Assembly: GCA_034440455.1 (NCBI GenBank)
Contig: JAWXCB010000062.1
Location: forward strand, 1 to 64,000
DNA: 64,000 nucleotides
DNA from: JAWXCB01 sp034440455
GTDB lineage: Bacteria; Bacteroidota; Bacteroidia; Chitinophagales; CAIOSU01
Reading direction: 5' to 3'
The position numbers and the translations under genes were made by a program. Within the stretch, counting starts at the first letter, position 1; each line of letters starts with the position of its first letter. The notes below the pieces were generated by a model. The model made no database searches. It was not told the DNA's origin and was given only the letters and a program-made list of their open reading frames with translations. Of this stretch, positions 49,252 to 57,610 are shown piece after piece.

Positions 49252-51678
49252 TCAGAACGTCACTTTGTATTGCATGGCGATGCTTCGCTGCTCACCGATG
49301 TTGCCGGGTAAAATCATATACTGACTGTTAAGCGCATTGAACAGGTGGAGGGAAAGCGTGTGTTGGTTGTTAATTGTACTGGACAAGATGAAGTCAACCA
49401 AATGCCAGCCGTTGAGATGGTCGTTGCGGAAAGCATAGGTGCCGGGAATAGCAAACAACAGCAGCTTGTCCACGTTCTCCATCCTGCTGAGGTAGCGGTA
49501 ATTTGTTGTGAAGATCATAATGCCCCATCCAATGGTGAGGGACTGCGTGGCGGTGATTTTGCTGCGGTATTTGAGCGTGTAGGGAACATCGCGAATGTAT
49601 TTATAAAAATCAGGGTCGGTGATGCCCACAGGAGGATTGAGGACGAGGATGGTTGCAGAATCGCCATCGAGTTCTTTCAATCCATCATAATTCACGGGTT
49701 GCAACAGGGTGACCCCTCCATTGTATGCAATAAGCAATTTGCGATGCTCAAAACGAAAACCAAGATTGCCTTCAATGCCCTGAATACTCACGTTTGCGAG
49801 GTTTTGTGCTTTGAACGACAGGTTGGTCAATGATGATTTCGGAATATCAATCAGGAACTCAATCATATCCTGAAAGCGCATTAGAAATGCCGCTGCATCC
49901 AAGTAACCGCTGAATTTGGATGCAGCGCCCTTTGCTCCAAAATATTGCGTGATTCCTATTTCTGCGCTATACCCTGTTTCGGGGTTGATATTCGGTGCGG
50001 GGTTGGTGCGTAATCCGCCCAAACTGATATTGGAAAAACGCTCATTGAGCGAAGCCGCGCGAACTCCCTGGGTGATGGATGCCCTGACGCGGGTGAATCG
50101 CAACACCTGATAGTTGATGGTGAAGCCTGCAAGCGGATGTCTTATCGTCAAGAGTTTTTCGGGTTGAAAGATGTAATTGATTTGAAACGTATCTCCAAAC
50201 ATTTTTTCATACTGAAACCGCGCGCCCGTTGTGATAATGATGCGATAGTCTGAAGATTCGAACTTGGACTTCAGCAGACGAAAAGTGGCGATGCCAAACT
50301 GCGCGAACTGCTGACTTGACGCTTCTCCCTGCGGGTTGTTGGTAGGATTACTGAAGCTATATTGATAGTTGCCCCCGGCAATGATGCTGAACCAGGGCTT
50401 AAACTGGCGGCTCCACGTAAATTCGTTCCAGCTTTGCAATGAATAGCCGCTGAGACTGGTGCTGCTCTCTGTATTCTGCCAACTGAAACGGCATTGCAGA
50501 TTGTAAATATTCCCATTGGGTGATATGTATTTTAAGGAAGGGTCGGCTATCACATAGTCGAGCGTCTGCCTGCTCAACGAGTTCAATCCGGGTTCGTGCG
50601 TATAGTTTGGATAGTCTTTCCAAAAAACAAACACGGCAGACTGTTCCCTGAGATACTGGACATTGAATCCGATGGTGAGCCGGTTTCTTTTAAATGCGTT
50701 GTGCCATTCGTTGAGCGCCAGCACGCGGACACGGTTGTTGTATTCCTCGTTTCTATAACCAGCGTCTCTCACGAGGTCGCCCTGAGCGGTAAAATCCCAG
50801 GTCTTTCGGATGCGCTGGCTGCGGCTGAAGTGAAGCGATGAAACATAGGAATTTTTTATTCCTTCCCAGTTGCGCACGGATGAATCCGGGGGCAGGAAAA
50901 AGCGCTGCGCAAATCGGATAGTGGTGCGTGGCGTATCCGAAGGTTTATCCATGATGACATTCACCACTCCGCCCAGTGCGCTGCTGCCATAACGCAACGA
51001 AGCGGAGCCTTTAAGAACTTCCACGCGCTCGATATTGTCCGTAGCCAGCAGGTTGAAGTTGACAGTTGCTCTTTCCGCATTCATAGCGGGCATTCCATTG
51101 AGCAAAACCAAAACCCTTGAACCTGTGCCGTAGTTGAACCCGCTGCTACCGCGAATATTAATCTGGTTGTCTATAATGGTAACGCCCGTGACCATTTGCA
51201 AGCCGGATTTCAAATTAGTAGCTGCCTGTTGGTCGAGTTGTTGCTGCGTTATTACTTCGATAGTTTGTCCCTCCGTTCCTCTTTCCGGCATTTTGCCTCC
51301 TTCTATTTCCACCTGTGGCAGAAGCAGATTTTCTTCCGTGAGCAAAGCATCACAGGTCAGGTTTGTTTTGTTGTTCAGCGAAAGTCGGATGATGAATTTT
51401 TTAAAGCCAATCAAAGAAAATTGCAATAGAACACTATCAGATGATGGGATAGTTAAACTGTATTTGCCATTTTCATCTGCCAGGGTTACAATAGTTGTTT
51501 GCGCGCCAATAGCCTGTACAGTTGTGCCGGGTAGGGTAGTTCCGGTTGTTTTGGAAAGTATTTGACCGCTTATGCTTACATCCTGCGCCAACAACGGCAC
51601 TGCGGTAAGCTGTAGCAATGTCAGGCAAAAGGATAGCAGCAACAACTTACCAAATAAAACGCTTTGTGCTGATTCCAT
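49252..51678 (-). CDS. TonB-dependent outer-membrane receptor
   Basis: An 808-residue receptor. It begins with a signal peptide (LLLLSFCLTLLQLTAVPLLAQ), a carboxypeptidase-like regulatory domain (~33-115; VSISGQILSKTTGTTLPGTTVQAIGAQTTIVTLADENGKYSLTIP), then a plug domain (~135-235; GLQMVTGVTIIDNQINIRGSSGFNYGTGSRVLVLLNGMPAMNAERATVNFNLLATDNIERVEVLKGSASLRYGSSALGGVVNVI) and a 22-strand barrel with a C-terminal Phe. The ligand is unknown; the absence of a paired SusD excludes a typical glycan system. Its start overlaps the preceding T9SS gene by 32 bp, so the pair is coupled. Confidence 0.93.
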   Translation of the reverse strand: MESAQSVLFGKLLLLSFCLTLLQLTAVPLLAQDVSISGQILSKTTGTTLPGTTVQAIGAQTTIVTLADENGKYSLTIPSSDSVLLQFSLIGFKKFIIRLSLNNKTNLTCDALLTEENLLLPQVEIEGGKMPERGTEGQTIEVITQQQLDQQAATNLKSGLQMVTGVTIIDNQINIRGSSGFNYGTGSRVLVLLNGMPAMNAERATVNFNLLATDNIERVEVLKGSASLRYGSSALGGVVNVIMDKPSDTPRTTIRFAQRFFLPPDSSVRNWEGIKNSYVSSLHFSRSQRIRKTWDFTAQGDLVRDAGYRNEEYNNRVRVLALNEWHNAFKRNRLTIGFNVQYLREQSAVFVFWKDYPNYTHEPGLNSLSRQTLDYVIADPSLKYISPNGNIYNLQCRFSWQNTESSTSLSGYSLQSWNEFTWSRQFKPWFSIIAGGNYQYSFSNPTNNPQGEASSQQFAQFGIATFRLLKSKFESSDYRIIITTGARFQYEKMFGDTFQINYIFQPEKLLTIRHPLAGFTINYQVLRFTRVRASITQGVRAASLNERFSNISLGGLRTNPAPNINPETGYSAEIGITQYFGAKGAASKFSGYLDAAAFLMRFQDMIEFLIDIPKSSLTNLSFKAQNLANVSIQGIEGNLGFRFEHRKLLIAYNGGVTLLQPVNYDGLKELDGDSATILVLNPPVGITDPDFYKYIRDVPYTLKYRSKITATQSLTIGWGIMIFTTNYRYLSRMENVDKLLLFAIPGTYAFRNDHLNGWHLVDFILSSTINNQHTLSLHLFNALNSQYMILPGNIGEQRSIAMQYKVTF

Positions 51679-52468
51679 TGGGCGTTATCACCTGAAGCAT
51701 GTAAACTCCAGTCGGATTTGAAAAGTCGAGTATGGTTTGGTTTCTCCCGGGCTGAATGAGGAGTGAACTGTTGAGAATTGTTCTGCCGGTTAAGTCAATT
51801 ATCAGAAACTCAGAAAGGCAGCCGGTGACGGCTTGAAAATCAACCTGAATTTTTTTGCTTTGTACATGAGGTATCACCGAAATATTTTTCACAGGTTGAA
51901 TGGAAGAAGTTGATAGCGTTTCTTCAATGGGAACCCTGTAAATAACGGGCCAAGGAAAATCACCGCAAAGCACACCGCCAAGAACACAGCCGTGTGGTTT
52001 CGTATAGATTGTCGCTCCGTTTGTAGCGCTGGTGTTAGCCTCTGTAGGCAAACCATATAAATGGATGCATCCGAAGGCTTTGTTGCTGTTGGCGGGGGAA
52101 AACATTCCGGGAGTGTCCGATGGGTTGCCGCTGTACATTTCGTAAGTGATGCCGGGCGGCAATCCTCCGATTGAATCGAAAACCATATACTCCAGCATGG
52201 CGGTGACCGGAAAAGGTAAAGGTTGTCCCGTTTGCGGATTGGAAGATACTGTGATGGAGTTTTCAAAAATAAAATGGATGTGACGGTCATAAGGCTCGTT
52301 GACCAATGCGGGGGACATTTCATTCGAATCAGGAATCATGCACAAGGGGTCAGTGGCAACCTGAAGGGTGCAAGCAGAAAGACTAGGCACACATTGCGCT
52401 AACGAATGTTGAATCGCCATTGGGAACAAGACGGAAAAAGCGATGAATAACTTTACTAGTTTTTGCAT
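51647..52468 (-). CDS. Secreted T9SS-sorted protein, 273 residues
   Basis: A 273-residue secreted protein. The signal peptide is MQKLVKLFIAFSVLFPMAIQHSLAQ. The middle has several Cys (CVPSLSACTLQVATDPLCMIPDSNEMSPALVNEPYDRHIHFIFENS, and TKPHGCVLGGVLCGDFPWPVIY) that may be paired. A C-terminal T9SS-like sorting domain is present (IDFQAVTGCLSEFLIIDLTGRTILNSSLLIQPGRNQTILDFSNPTGVYMLQVI), though its NP motif is weak. It overlaps the TonB receptor gene by 32 bp. It may deliver or bind a ligand for that receptor; no family is known. Confidence 0.75.
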   Translation of the reverse strand: MQKLVKLFIAFSVLFPMAIQHSLAQCVPSLSACTLQVATDPLCMIPDSNEMSPALVNEPYDRHIHFIFENSITVSSNPQTGQPLPFPVTAMLEYMVFDSIGGLPPGITYEMYSGNPSDTPGMFSPANSNKAFGCIHLYGLPTEANTSATNGATIYTKPHGCVLGGVLCGDFPWPVIYRVPIEETLSTSSIQPVKNISVIPHVQSKKIQVDFQAVTGCLSEFLIIDLTGRTILNSSLLIQPGRNQTILDFSNPTGVYMLQVITPNGISTKRFIW

Positions 52469-52545
52469 TGATGTTATATTAAAATTATATGGCTACTAAA
52501 TTAAGTGAATTCCCGGGTGAACCCTAATCTGATTTTTTAGATGCA

Positions 52546-53703
52546 TCATTTAAGAATATCTTCTTTTATCTCCTTTTTCTTTCTGAAACGCGAGAAGAAT
52601 CCCGGCAGTTTTTTAGAGGTATCCTTGAAATTGAAATCCAGTTTTACGAGCGGAGGTATGGTGTCGCCCAGCAGAAAGCCCCAGGGTTTGAGGGATTCGA
52701 TGCGGTCGAAGATGAGTTTGATAAGCGCAGTGAGCGGAATGGCGAGGAACATGCCGGGGATGCCCCACAGGGCGGCTCCTGCAATGACAGCGAGGATGCA
52801 GACAAGGGCATTGAGCTTCACTTTTGAGCCGACTATTTTAGGGACGAGGAAGTAATTATCTAAGAACTGAATGAATCCATACAGCAGAAAAACGTAGAGT
52901 ATATAAATGGGTGCTTTGGTAACTAAGGCAATGATCATGAAGATTAAAACTCCGATTAGCCCACCGAGATAGGGGATGAGGTTGAGGAACGCCCCGGCAA
53001 TGCCGAGCAGGATGGCGTATTCAATACCAAGAATGAGCAACCCCGCGGAATTGAGAACGGCTAAGATGACAAACTCCGCAAACAGACCAACGAGATAGTT
53101 TTGGATAATCCCTTTTGTTTCGGTTAATATTTCGCGCACTCTCTTGTCGTTGCCAACGCCAAAGAGCTGATGGATGAACTCAAGCAGGTGGGGCTGGTAA
53201 AATAAAATCATGAAAACATAAACGGGGGTGAGGAAGGTTGCCGTGAGCATGCCGCCCATCGAAGTGAGCGTGGAGCCGATGGCAGCGCTGCTGTTTTTCA
53301 GCAATTCGTCTTTTTCATGGATAATCCACGCGTTGATTTTCTGGGCGCTGATATTGAAATAACCGGAAGCCCATGCAACGGCACTTTCAATCAATTCCTG
53401 AAATTTATCTGTCAATTGCGGCAATGCTTCCCTGAACCTGCTTGCCTGTGATGATAATAAGGCGATAAGCCCGGCAACTATCAAAAGGGTGATTAACAAA
53501 ACGCCTGTGATAGCAACAGCGCGGTTTATTTTTTTCCTCACGAAGAAATTCACCATCGGGCTAATGAGGATGGCGATGATGATCGCAAAAATCAAAGGAA
53601 GAATTATAGTCTGCCCGATGGACAACATGCTAACCAACACATAGAACCCGATAAAGAGGAGCGATGTCTTTATGTAGAAAGGGAATTTGAAGGGCGTGTT
53701 CAT
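52546..53703 (-). CDS. AI-2E family transporter
   Basis: A 385-residue membrane protein with about eight helices in the AI-2E (TqsA/YdiK) family pattern: IILPLIFAIIIAILISPMVNFFVRKKINRAVAI and ILLGIAGAFLNLIPYLGGLIGVLIFMIIALVTKAP, LDNYFLVPKIVGSKVKLNALVCILAVIAG. The family exports small molecules, with autoinducer-2 named for one member; the substrate here is unknown. I start it at MNTPFKFPF; 12 upstream residues (MACCYAYKLRTQ) look non-coding. It is the last gene of the minus-strand run after ytxH. Confidence 0.88.
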   Translation of the reverse strand: MNTPFKFPFYIKTSLLFIGFYVLVSMLSIGQTIILPLIFAIIIAILISPMVNFFVRKKINRAVAITGVLLITLLIVAGLIALLSSQASRFREALPQLTDKFQELIESAVAWASGYFNISAQKINAWIIHEKDELLKNSSAAIGSTLTSMGGMLTATFLTPVYVFMILFYQPHLLEFIHQLFGVGNDKRVREILTETKGIIQNYLVGLFAEFVILAVLNSAGLLILGIEYAILLGIAGAFLNLIPYLGGLIGVLIFMIIALVTKAPIYILYVFLLYGFIQFLDNYFLVPKIVGSKVKLNALVCILAVIAGAALWGIPGMFLAIPLTALIKLIFDRIESLKPWGFLLGDTIPPLVKLDFNFKDTSKKLPGFFSRFRKKKEIKEDILK

Positions 53704-53748
53704 TTGTGTGCGCAGCTTGTAAGCGTAGCAACATGCCACGCCCGTGGA

Positions 53749-54048
53749 TTACTTGTGCTTCTTTTTCAGTAATACATTTTTCAAAATCAATTCCAAATCT
53801 TTCCAGACCTGCATCAGGAATACGGGAAGAATATTTTTGACGTTCGAACTATAAATTCCGATGATAGACAGCGTGAAGAAATACAAGCTGGTCATTAAAA
53901 TCAGGATCCCTATCACCATCGGGTTGATGTTAGGCAGCGTGCTGGAAGAGTAACACCCGCTGGAACTGCAATTAATGTTCATGATGGGAACAGATATAAT
54001 CAGTAAGAAAAGACTGACAATCAAGCCAATGATTGATAACACTTTCAT
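53749..54048 (-). CDS. Small two-helix membrane protein with Cys/Ser loop
   Basis: A 99-residue protein with two transmembrane helices (IIGLIVSLFLLIISVPIM and MVIGILILMTSLYFFTLSIIGI), a short periplasmic loop rich in Ser and with two Cys (NINCSSSGCYSSSTL), and a Lys-rich C-terminus. No domain is recognised. It lies between the lmo0937 gene and the AI-2E gene and is probably part of the same unit. Confidence 0.7.
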   Translation of the reverse strand: MKVLSIIGLIVSLFLLIISVPIMNINCSSSGCYSSSTLPNINPMVIGILILMTSLYFFTLSIIGIYSSNVKNILPVFLMQVWKDLELILKNVLLKKKHK

Positions 54049-54097
54049 AATTGCCTCCTTCTTTTAAACTCCTGCGAATGAACATGCTGCTAATGGC

Positions 54098-54247
54098 TCA
54101 AGCATTCCTGCGAATCATCCGAAGCAGCACAGCAATCACTGCAATTACCAATAAGATATGGATGATTCCACCCGCATGAAAAGCAAAGAATCCCACCGCC
54201 CATCCTATTACCAGGATTACGGCAACAAGATAAAGTAAATTGATCAT
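54098..54247 (-). CDS. lmo0937-family small membrane protein (DUF5670)
   Basis: A 49-residue protein, too short for the usual length cut. It reads MINLLYLVAVILVIGWAVGF, then AFHAGGIIHILLVIAVIAVLL and ends RMIRRNA. This is a near-consensus lmo0937-family protein with two transmembrane helices and the GG-IIHILL-AVI pattern. The family is stress- or osmotic-induced in many bacteria. It has its own -7 box (TATGTTTG) 64 bases upstream and a GTTAAAAA/TTTTTTAAC hairpin in the leader. Confidence 0.88.
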   Translation of the reverse strand: MINLLYLVAVILVIGWAVGFFAFHAGGIIHILLVIAVIAVLLRMIRRNA

Positions 54248-54310
54248 GATTTTGCATTTTTCGTATCTCGCAAACTGACGGGTCAGGAGGTTAAAAATTT
54301 TTTAACAACA

Positions 54311-54318
54311 CAAACATA
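54311..54318 (-). promoter_or_regulatory. lmo0937 promoter, -7 box TATGTTTG
   Basis: TATGTTTG on the minus strand fits TAnnTTTG, 64 bases upstream of the small membrane gene. An AT-rich inverted repeat, GTTAAAAA with TTTTTTAAC (54290-54306), lies in the leader. Confidence 0.55.
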
Positions 54319-54377
54319 GATCGCTACCTGTTTAAAAGTAATGATATAAGTCATTTAATGGGTAATCCAACCCGCAT

Positions 54378-55226
54378 TCATTGAAGAGAGTTCTTGTCAC
54401 TTCTAATAATTATCTCAACAGTGTCCTGCGGCTCATCTACCATCGAAACATGCAGCTTGCCATAAAGGCTATATTCTATTTCATCTTTTTTGAAAGCGAA
54501 GTTCCAGGCAGTGCGGGCAATTTTCAGGTCGCCTACTTGCACAGCGGTTTCTATAAAAGTCGTATCGGTTTTTTTCAGTTGCACCGGTTCGGTTATTGAA
54601 ATGGCGCCATCAAACAATTTAGGAAAGTCAAGTTTGAACGAACCGTCAAGGAGCATGAATTCAAACTGATTAAGATTAATGACTTGCAAAACAGCGCTCA
54701 GGGATATTTCGTGTAACCGTAGTTTTTCAAGGTCAATATCCCGGATTGTAACTTCCGGAGGTATCGGAACCTTGATGCGCTTGGTAATTGTAAATGGGAC
54801 CAAATTATTTCCCTTGCCTGGCAAGCGCAAGTATGGTTCGAGTTTTATGATAAGGTAGGTGCTGTCTTTTACCTGCAATTTATCTATCGTGGAGAAAAGC
54901 CTGTCTTTATCCATGCCCAGCGGAAGGTCAATGATGGTGTCGGCAGTTTCACTGCCAAATTCTTTTATGCCGCTTGAAAATTCAACTGAATCAAACGAAA
55001 CAATGTAACGCATGCTGTCAAGCAGCCTGTCTGCGATGGCATTGTTAGGAACGACCACTCTTATTTTTAAAAAAATGCTATCAGGTTCCAACGTGATATA
55101 AACGCGGCTGATTTTAATCTGCTCAGGGAGCTTGATAGTTATCCAACGCCTTATTCCGAAAACCAGAAGAACCAAAGCCCCAAGCAAAATGGATACAATG
55201 AGGATAATCCGATTCCTCTTTTTCAT
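54378..55226 (-). CDS. LEA2-like membrane-anchored protein
   Basis: A 282-residue protein with an N-terminal anchor (MKKRNRIILIVSILLGALVLLVFGI) and a periplasmic beta-sandwich-like body in tandem (KISRVYITLEPDSIFLKIRVVVPNNAIADRLLDSMRYIVSFDSVEFSSGIKEF, and RLHEISLSAVLQVINLNQFEFMLLDGSFKLDFP). The pattern resembles the LEA type 2/WHy fold, in which VxNxNxFxxxLxDxxxxL is typical. LEA2 proteins are linked to desiccation tolerance, which fits the neighbours, but the match is by eye only. It follows the 38-residue gene by 10 bp. Confidence 0.6.
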   Translation of the reverse strand: MKKRNRIILIVSILLGALVLLVFGIRRWITIKLPEQIKISRVYITLEPDSIFLKIRVVVPNNAIADRLLDSMRYIVSFDSVEFSSGIKEFGSETADTIIDLPLGMDKDRLFSTIDKLQVKDSTYLIIKLEPYLRLPGKGNNLVPFTITKRIKVPIPPEVTIRDIDLEKLRLHEISLSAVLQVINLNQFEFMLLDGSFKLDFPKLFDGAISITEPVQLKKTDTTFIETAVQVGDLKIARTAWNFAFKKDEIEYSLYGKLHVSMVDEPQDTVEIIIRSDKNSLQ

Positions 55227-55236
55227 CGGAGATGAT

Positions 55237-55353
55237 TCAACATTTGCCGAGCAACCAGTAGAGCAGAACGAAAATCAGGATAGTAGAGAAGCATCCACCC
55301 CCCAACTTATAAGCTCCAAAACCGGCAAAGAGTGTTTTGAAAAAATTATTCAT
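55237..55353 (-). CDS. Small Gly-rich membrane protein, 38 residues
   Basis: A 38-residue protein read directly from the bases: MNNFFKTLFAGFGAYKLGGG, then CFSTILIFVLLYWLLGKC and a TGA stop. It has a single C-terminal transmembrane helix, and very similar small proteins (with KLGGGCFST) recur in Bacteroidota. It was too short for the usual ORF length cut. It lies between the LEA2-like gene and the helical-protein gene. A -33 TTTG and TATTTTAG box about 19 bases apart stand upstream, so it may have its own promoter. Function unknown. Confidence 0.75.
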   Translation of the reverse strand: MNNFFKTLFAGFGAYKLGGGCFSTILIFVLLYWLLGKC

Positions 55354-55472
55354 ACATGCGGAGTTAATTTTTCATTCCTACACCTAAAATACTGATACCC
55401 TGTTGAAAAACAAACAATTGGTTGAAGTGAGTTTAGGCAGAAAGTAAATTTAAGATGCGCATTCATTCAATT

Positions 55473-55889
55473 TCAGAAAATGGTTTCATGATTGGCAGCG
55501 CCATTTATCTTCGCTTCCCGCTTGCTCCTGATGATTCTTAAAAGCCCTTTTCCCATTGATAGAGCAGCTTCAGGATTTTTTGTTACACTGGTAATTCCGA
55601 ATAATACAACAGAAGTGAACAGTTTCTTTAGTGGAGTGTTTGATACGCTTTCAAGTGAAATTTTTAAAAGATAACCTGCTGTGAGACCGACAGAGGTGTT
55701 GAGGATGTCGTGCTTTAAATCCTGTGATTCTGCTGCTTCTTTGAACGTGCTTTTGATGAGGTTAATCGGCTTGATGCTTTCAAAGGCGAACTTGAATTGT
55801 TCTTTCAGCATCTGCCCTTCCTCTGCGTGTTTGACTTCTAATGCAAGGATGGCAGCCCGGAGCTTTGTTGATGAATCTATATTTTTCAT
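55473..55889 (-). CDS. Hypothetical protein with hydrophobic core, 138 residues
   Basis: A 138-residue protein starting MKNIDSSTKLRAAILALEVKHAEEGQMLKEQFKFAFESI, helical and charged, followed by a hydrophobic C-terminal half (GLTAGYLLKISLESVSNTPLKKLFTSVVLFGITSV). It resembles DUF-type stress-associated proteins next to holin-like genes. I start it at MKNIDS; the longer frame would overlap the upstream gene. It is 8 bp downstream of the holin-like gene and coupled with it. Function unknown. Confidence 0.7.
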   Translation of the reverse strand: MKNIDSSTKLRAAILALEVKHAEEGQMLKEQFKFAFESIKPINLIKSTFKEAAESQDLKHDILNTSVGLTAGYLLKISLESVSNTPLKKLFTSVVLFGITSVTKNPEAALSMGKGLLRIIRSKREAKINGAANHETIF

Positions 55890-55897
55890 GCTGTTGC

Positions 55898-56239
55898 TTA
55901 TTGAAGCGCGTGTGTGATGATTAATTCGCTGACAGGTTTTTTTATCCATTTGTGCAGAAAAAAATGCAACACGATTCCTCCCACAAGATAAAATGCCGCA
56001 ACAATAAAAAAACCATAATAAGATTTGCCGAGCATCTCACCCAGCATCAGCGCAATGCCGATGTTCAGCACCAATGCGAACAGGGAGAGCATGATGATGG
56101 CGCTGAGGCGTGAGACCAATTCAGTTATCACTAAGGTGAACATCTCTACGGTTTTCAACTTTGAAAGCTCGTAGCTTGTTTTACTGTATGATTCAACCCG
56201 CTCAAATAAACTTTCAATTTGGCTTGCTGGAATTTCCAT
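55898..56239 (-). CDS. Holin-like (phage_holin_3_6) membrane protein
   Basis: A 113-residue protein with two transmembrane helices (LSAIIMLSLFALVLNIGIALMLGEMLG and GFFIVAAFYLVGGIVLHFFL) after a helical cytoplasmic start (MEIPASQIESLFERVESYSKTSYELSKLKTVEMFTLVITELVSR). The pattern matches the phage_holin_3_6 family, which in Bacteroidota is not phage but a stress/envelope gene, often beside YtxH. I start it at MEIPAS; the longer frame has no signal and overlaps the next gene. It is probably co-transcribed with ytxH. Confidence 0.8.
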   Translation of the reverse strand: MEIPASQIESLFERVESYSKTSYELSKLKTVEMFTLVITELVSRLSAIIMLSLFALVLNIGIALMLGEMLGKSYYGFFIVAAFYLVGGIVLHFFLHKWIKKPVSELIITHALQ

Positions 56240-56250
56240 GTTGCTTATTT

Positions 56251-56421
56251 TTAGTTGTGAGAGAAGATGCAGGCGGGTAACAGGAGATAAAGCACACGGA
56301 ATTCGCCCGCTGCTACATAGCACCACAAGCCTTTGTTTGACCAATCTTGTTCAATTTCAATAATGATAGGGTATTTGATTTGGTAATCAGACACAAACAC
56401 ATCCGGTAGCAGTTCTTCCAT
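56251..56421 (-). CDS. Small hypothetical protein, 56 residues
   Basis: A 56-residue protein (MEELLPDVFVSDYQIKYPII, then EIEQDWSNKGLWCYVAAGEFR and VLYLLLPACIFSHN) with a possible C-terminal membrane segment. It lies 55 bases after the YtxH gene, with a hairpin between, and 11 bases before the holin-like gene. Start context (GCAACATGGAA) is nearly the same as that of the holin-like gene. No family is known, and a chance frame is possible. Confidence 0.5.
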   Translation of the reverse strand: MEELLPDVFVSDYQIKYPIIIEIEQDWSNKGLWCYVAAGEFRVLYLLLPACIFSHN

Positions 56422-56446
56422 GTTGCTGTTTTTTTGATTGAAGAAT

Positions 56447-56472
56447 ATGCGCCAGGAATTACCCTGGCGCAT
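56447..56472 (-). terminator. Hairpin after ytxH
   Basis: A perfect 10-bp stem ATGCGCCAGG with CCTGGCGCAT and a six-base loop, four bases after the ytxH stop. The sequence after it lacks a T run on the minus strand, so it may be an attenuator or mRNA-stabilising element rather than a full terminator. Confidence 0.55.
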
Positions 56473-56476
56473 TCTT

Positions 56477-56758
56477 TTACCTTGAGGCAGCGTTCACCAC
56501 TGCTTCAACTTCTTCCGGTTTTGGTTGTCCATCTTTCGACATGCGGTGTGTGACTTCTTCTTTCACCGTTTCATATTTCTTGTTGATGCTTTCAATGAAC
56601 TCATTGAATTTCTCTTCCAGACCTTCAACGTACTCATCGCTTTTTTTGGAAATTTTCTTCCGCGTGTTTGAACCTTTATCGGGAGCGAATAAGATTCCTA
56701 AGGTAGCGCCAACGGCAGCTCCTGCCAGTAAGCCTAATAATACTTTTCCTGAACTCAT
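56477..56758 (-). CDS. YtxH domain protein
   Basis: A 93-residue protein with a Gly/Ala-rich N-terminal membrane segment (MSSGKVLLGLLAGAAVGATLGILFAPDKGSNTRKKI), which is the YtxH signature, and a charged coiled-coil tail (KKSDEYVEGLEEKFNEFIESINKKYETVKEEVTHRM). YtxH is a general-stress gene in Bacillus (sigma-B/SigH). I start it at MSSGKV, as 18 upstream residues are not typical. It is under module copy i and heads a probable multi-gene unit. Confidence 0.9.
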   Translation of the reverse strand: MSSGKVLLGLLAGAAVGATLGILFAPDKGSNTRKKISKKSDEYVEGLEEKFNEFIESINKKYETVKEEVTHRMSKDGQPKPEEVEAVVNAASR

Positions 56759-56797
56759 GTTATTTGATTTTAATTGTGATTTAAATAATGACAAGTA

Positions 56798-56866
56798 CAA
56801 AGGTGAGTCCATCTCTGATGATTACCGTTACACAATTACGGGAAAGAGTTACATCATTCACACATT
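56798..56866 (-). promoter_or_regulatory. Shared promoter module, copy i (ytxH)
   Basis: Intact module: GTTACA repeats 21 bp apart, CACACA, and 21 bp to CAAAGGTG (CACCTTTG in the coding sense). It is 40 bases upstream of ytxH. Confidence 0.9.
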
Positions 56867-56946
56867 TGATGGGTGAAGGAAGGAGGAGATAACTTCAACT
56901 TTTCAAAAATTCATCACATAGATGCGATGAAAATGATGCAATGTTT

Positions 56947-57570
56947 TTATGAAATGAATTCTTTAAATTGTTCCAATATCATGTAAGATGCCGGAGGCGA
57001 ACCCCATTCCGTATGAGCATCAACCCAATCATCAAAATACGGAGTAGCTAATAATGCTTTTACTTCTTCTATCAGGTACTTTCTCAATTCAGGAGCGCTT
57101 TGACGTAATTCTTCCCAAATATTTGCTCTGTTTTCAAGGATGTACACAATGTCCTCAAAATCTTTACTTGTTATTCCATTTCCTTTACCTCGTTCTTTAA
57201 AGGCTTCCAGTTTACTTGCAATAAAAAAAGGCGCATCGAATATTTTCACAACATGCTCTTTATCTATCGTATAATCTATAGCAGTCTTAAAGCCTTCTGA
57301 GTACCAGCGACTTTTGAATCCTAAAACTTCTCCTGTTGTTGGCATCACATCAACAATAATATCCTGCACGATGTACCTGCAAATGATATTGGATGTCATA
57401 TCGTTTTTGAAACCAAGCTCTATGAATTGTTTGTCAATTTCTGCGTAGCTGCTATATGTCATTACCTCCACAACCACGTCCACATCTTTCGTAGGTCTTG
57501 CTTCTGAGGAGAAATCATCTGCATATAAGGAAACACTTGCACCGCCAACGAAAACTATTTTTTCCCGCAT
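56947..57570 (-). CDS. AbiEii/AbiGii-type nucleotidyltransferase toxin
   Basis: A 207-residue nucleotidyltransferase of the AbiEii toxin family. The N-terminal FVGGASVSLYADD (GGAS loop at 9-12) and RPTKDVDVVVEV (D29 and D31, the metal-binding pair) are kept. The C-terminal half is a helical scaffold. In type IV/AbiE systems such enzymes add nucleotides to tRNA or another target and are held by an AbiEi-type partner. The partner gene immediately upstream is broken by an in-frame stop. A perfect 22-bp palindrome separates them. Its activity is not proven. Confidence 0.85.
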   Translation of the reverse strand: MREKIVFVGGASVSLYADDFSSEARPTKDVDVVVEVMTYSSYAEIDKQFIELGFKNDMTSNIICRYIVQDIIVDVMPTTGEVLGFKSRWYSEGFKTAIDYTIDKEHVVKIFDAPFFIASKLEAFKERGKGNGITSKDFEDIVYILENRANIWEELRQSAPELRKYLIEEVKALLATPYFDDWVDAHTEWGSPPASYMILEQFKEFIS

Positions 57571-57576
57571 CGTCCC

Positions 57577-57598
57577 AAAAGCGGTCTAGACCGCTTTT
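57577..57598. repeat. Perfect palindrome between antitoxin and toxin genes
   Basis: AAAAGCGGTCT followed directly by its reverse complement (22 bp, center TCTAGA). As RNA it gives an 8-bp stem, and as DNA it is a good operator. It lies between the antitoxin stop and the toxin start, 7 bp from the toxin ATG. Confidence 0.75.
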
Positions 57599-57610
57599 AT
57601 GTTATCAATA

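Noticed and set aside
55898..56239. Holin-like gene as sign of a prophage
   Set aside because: No phage structural, lysis or integrase genes are near, and this family is a common stress/envelope gene in Bacteroidota.
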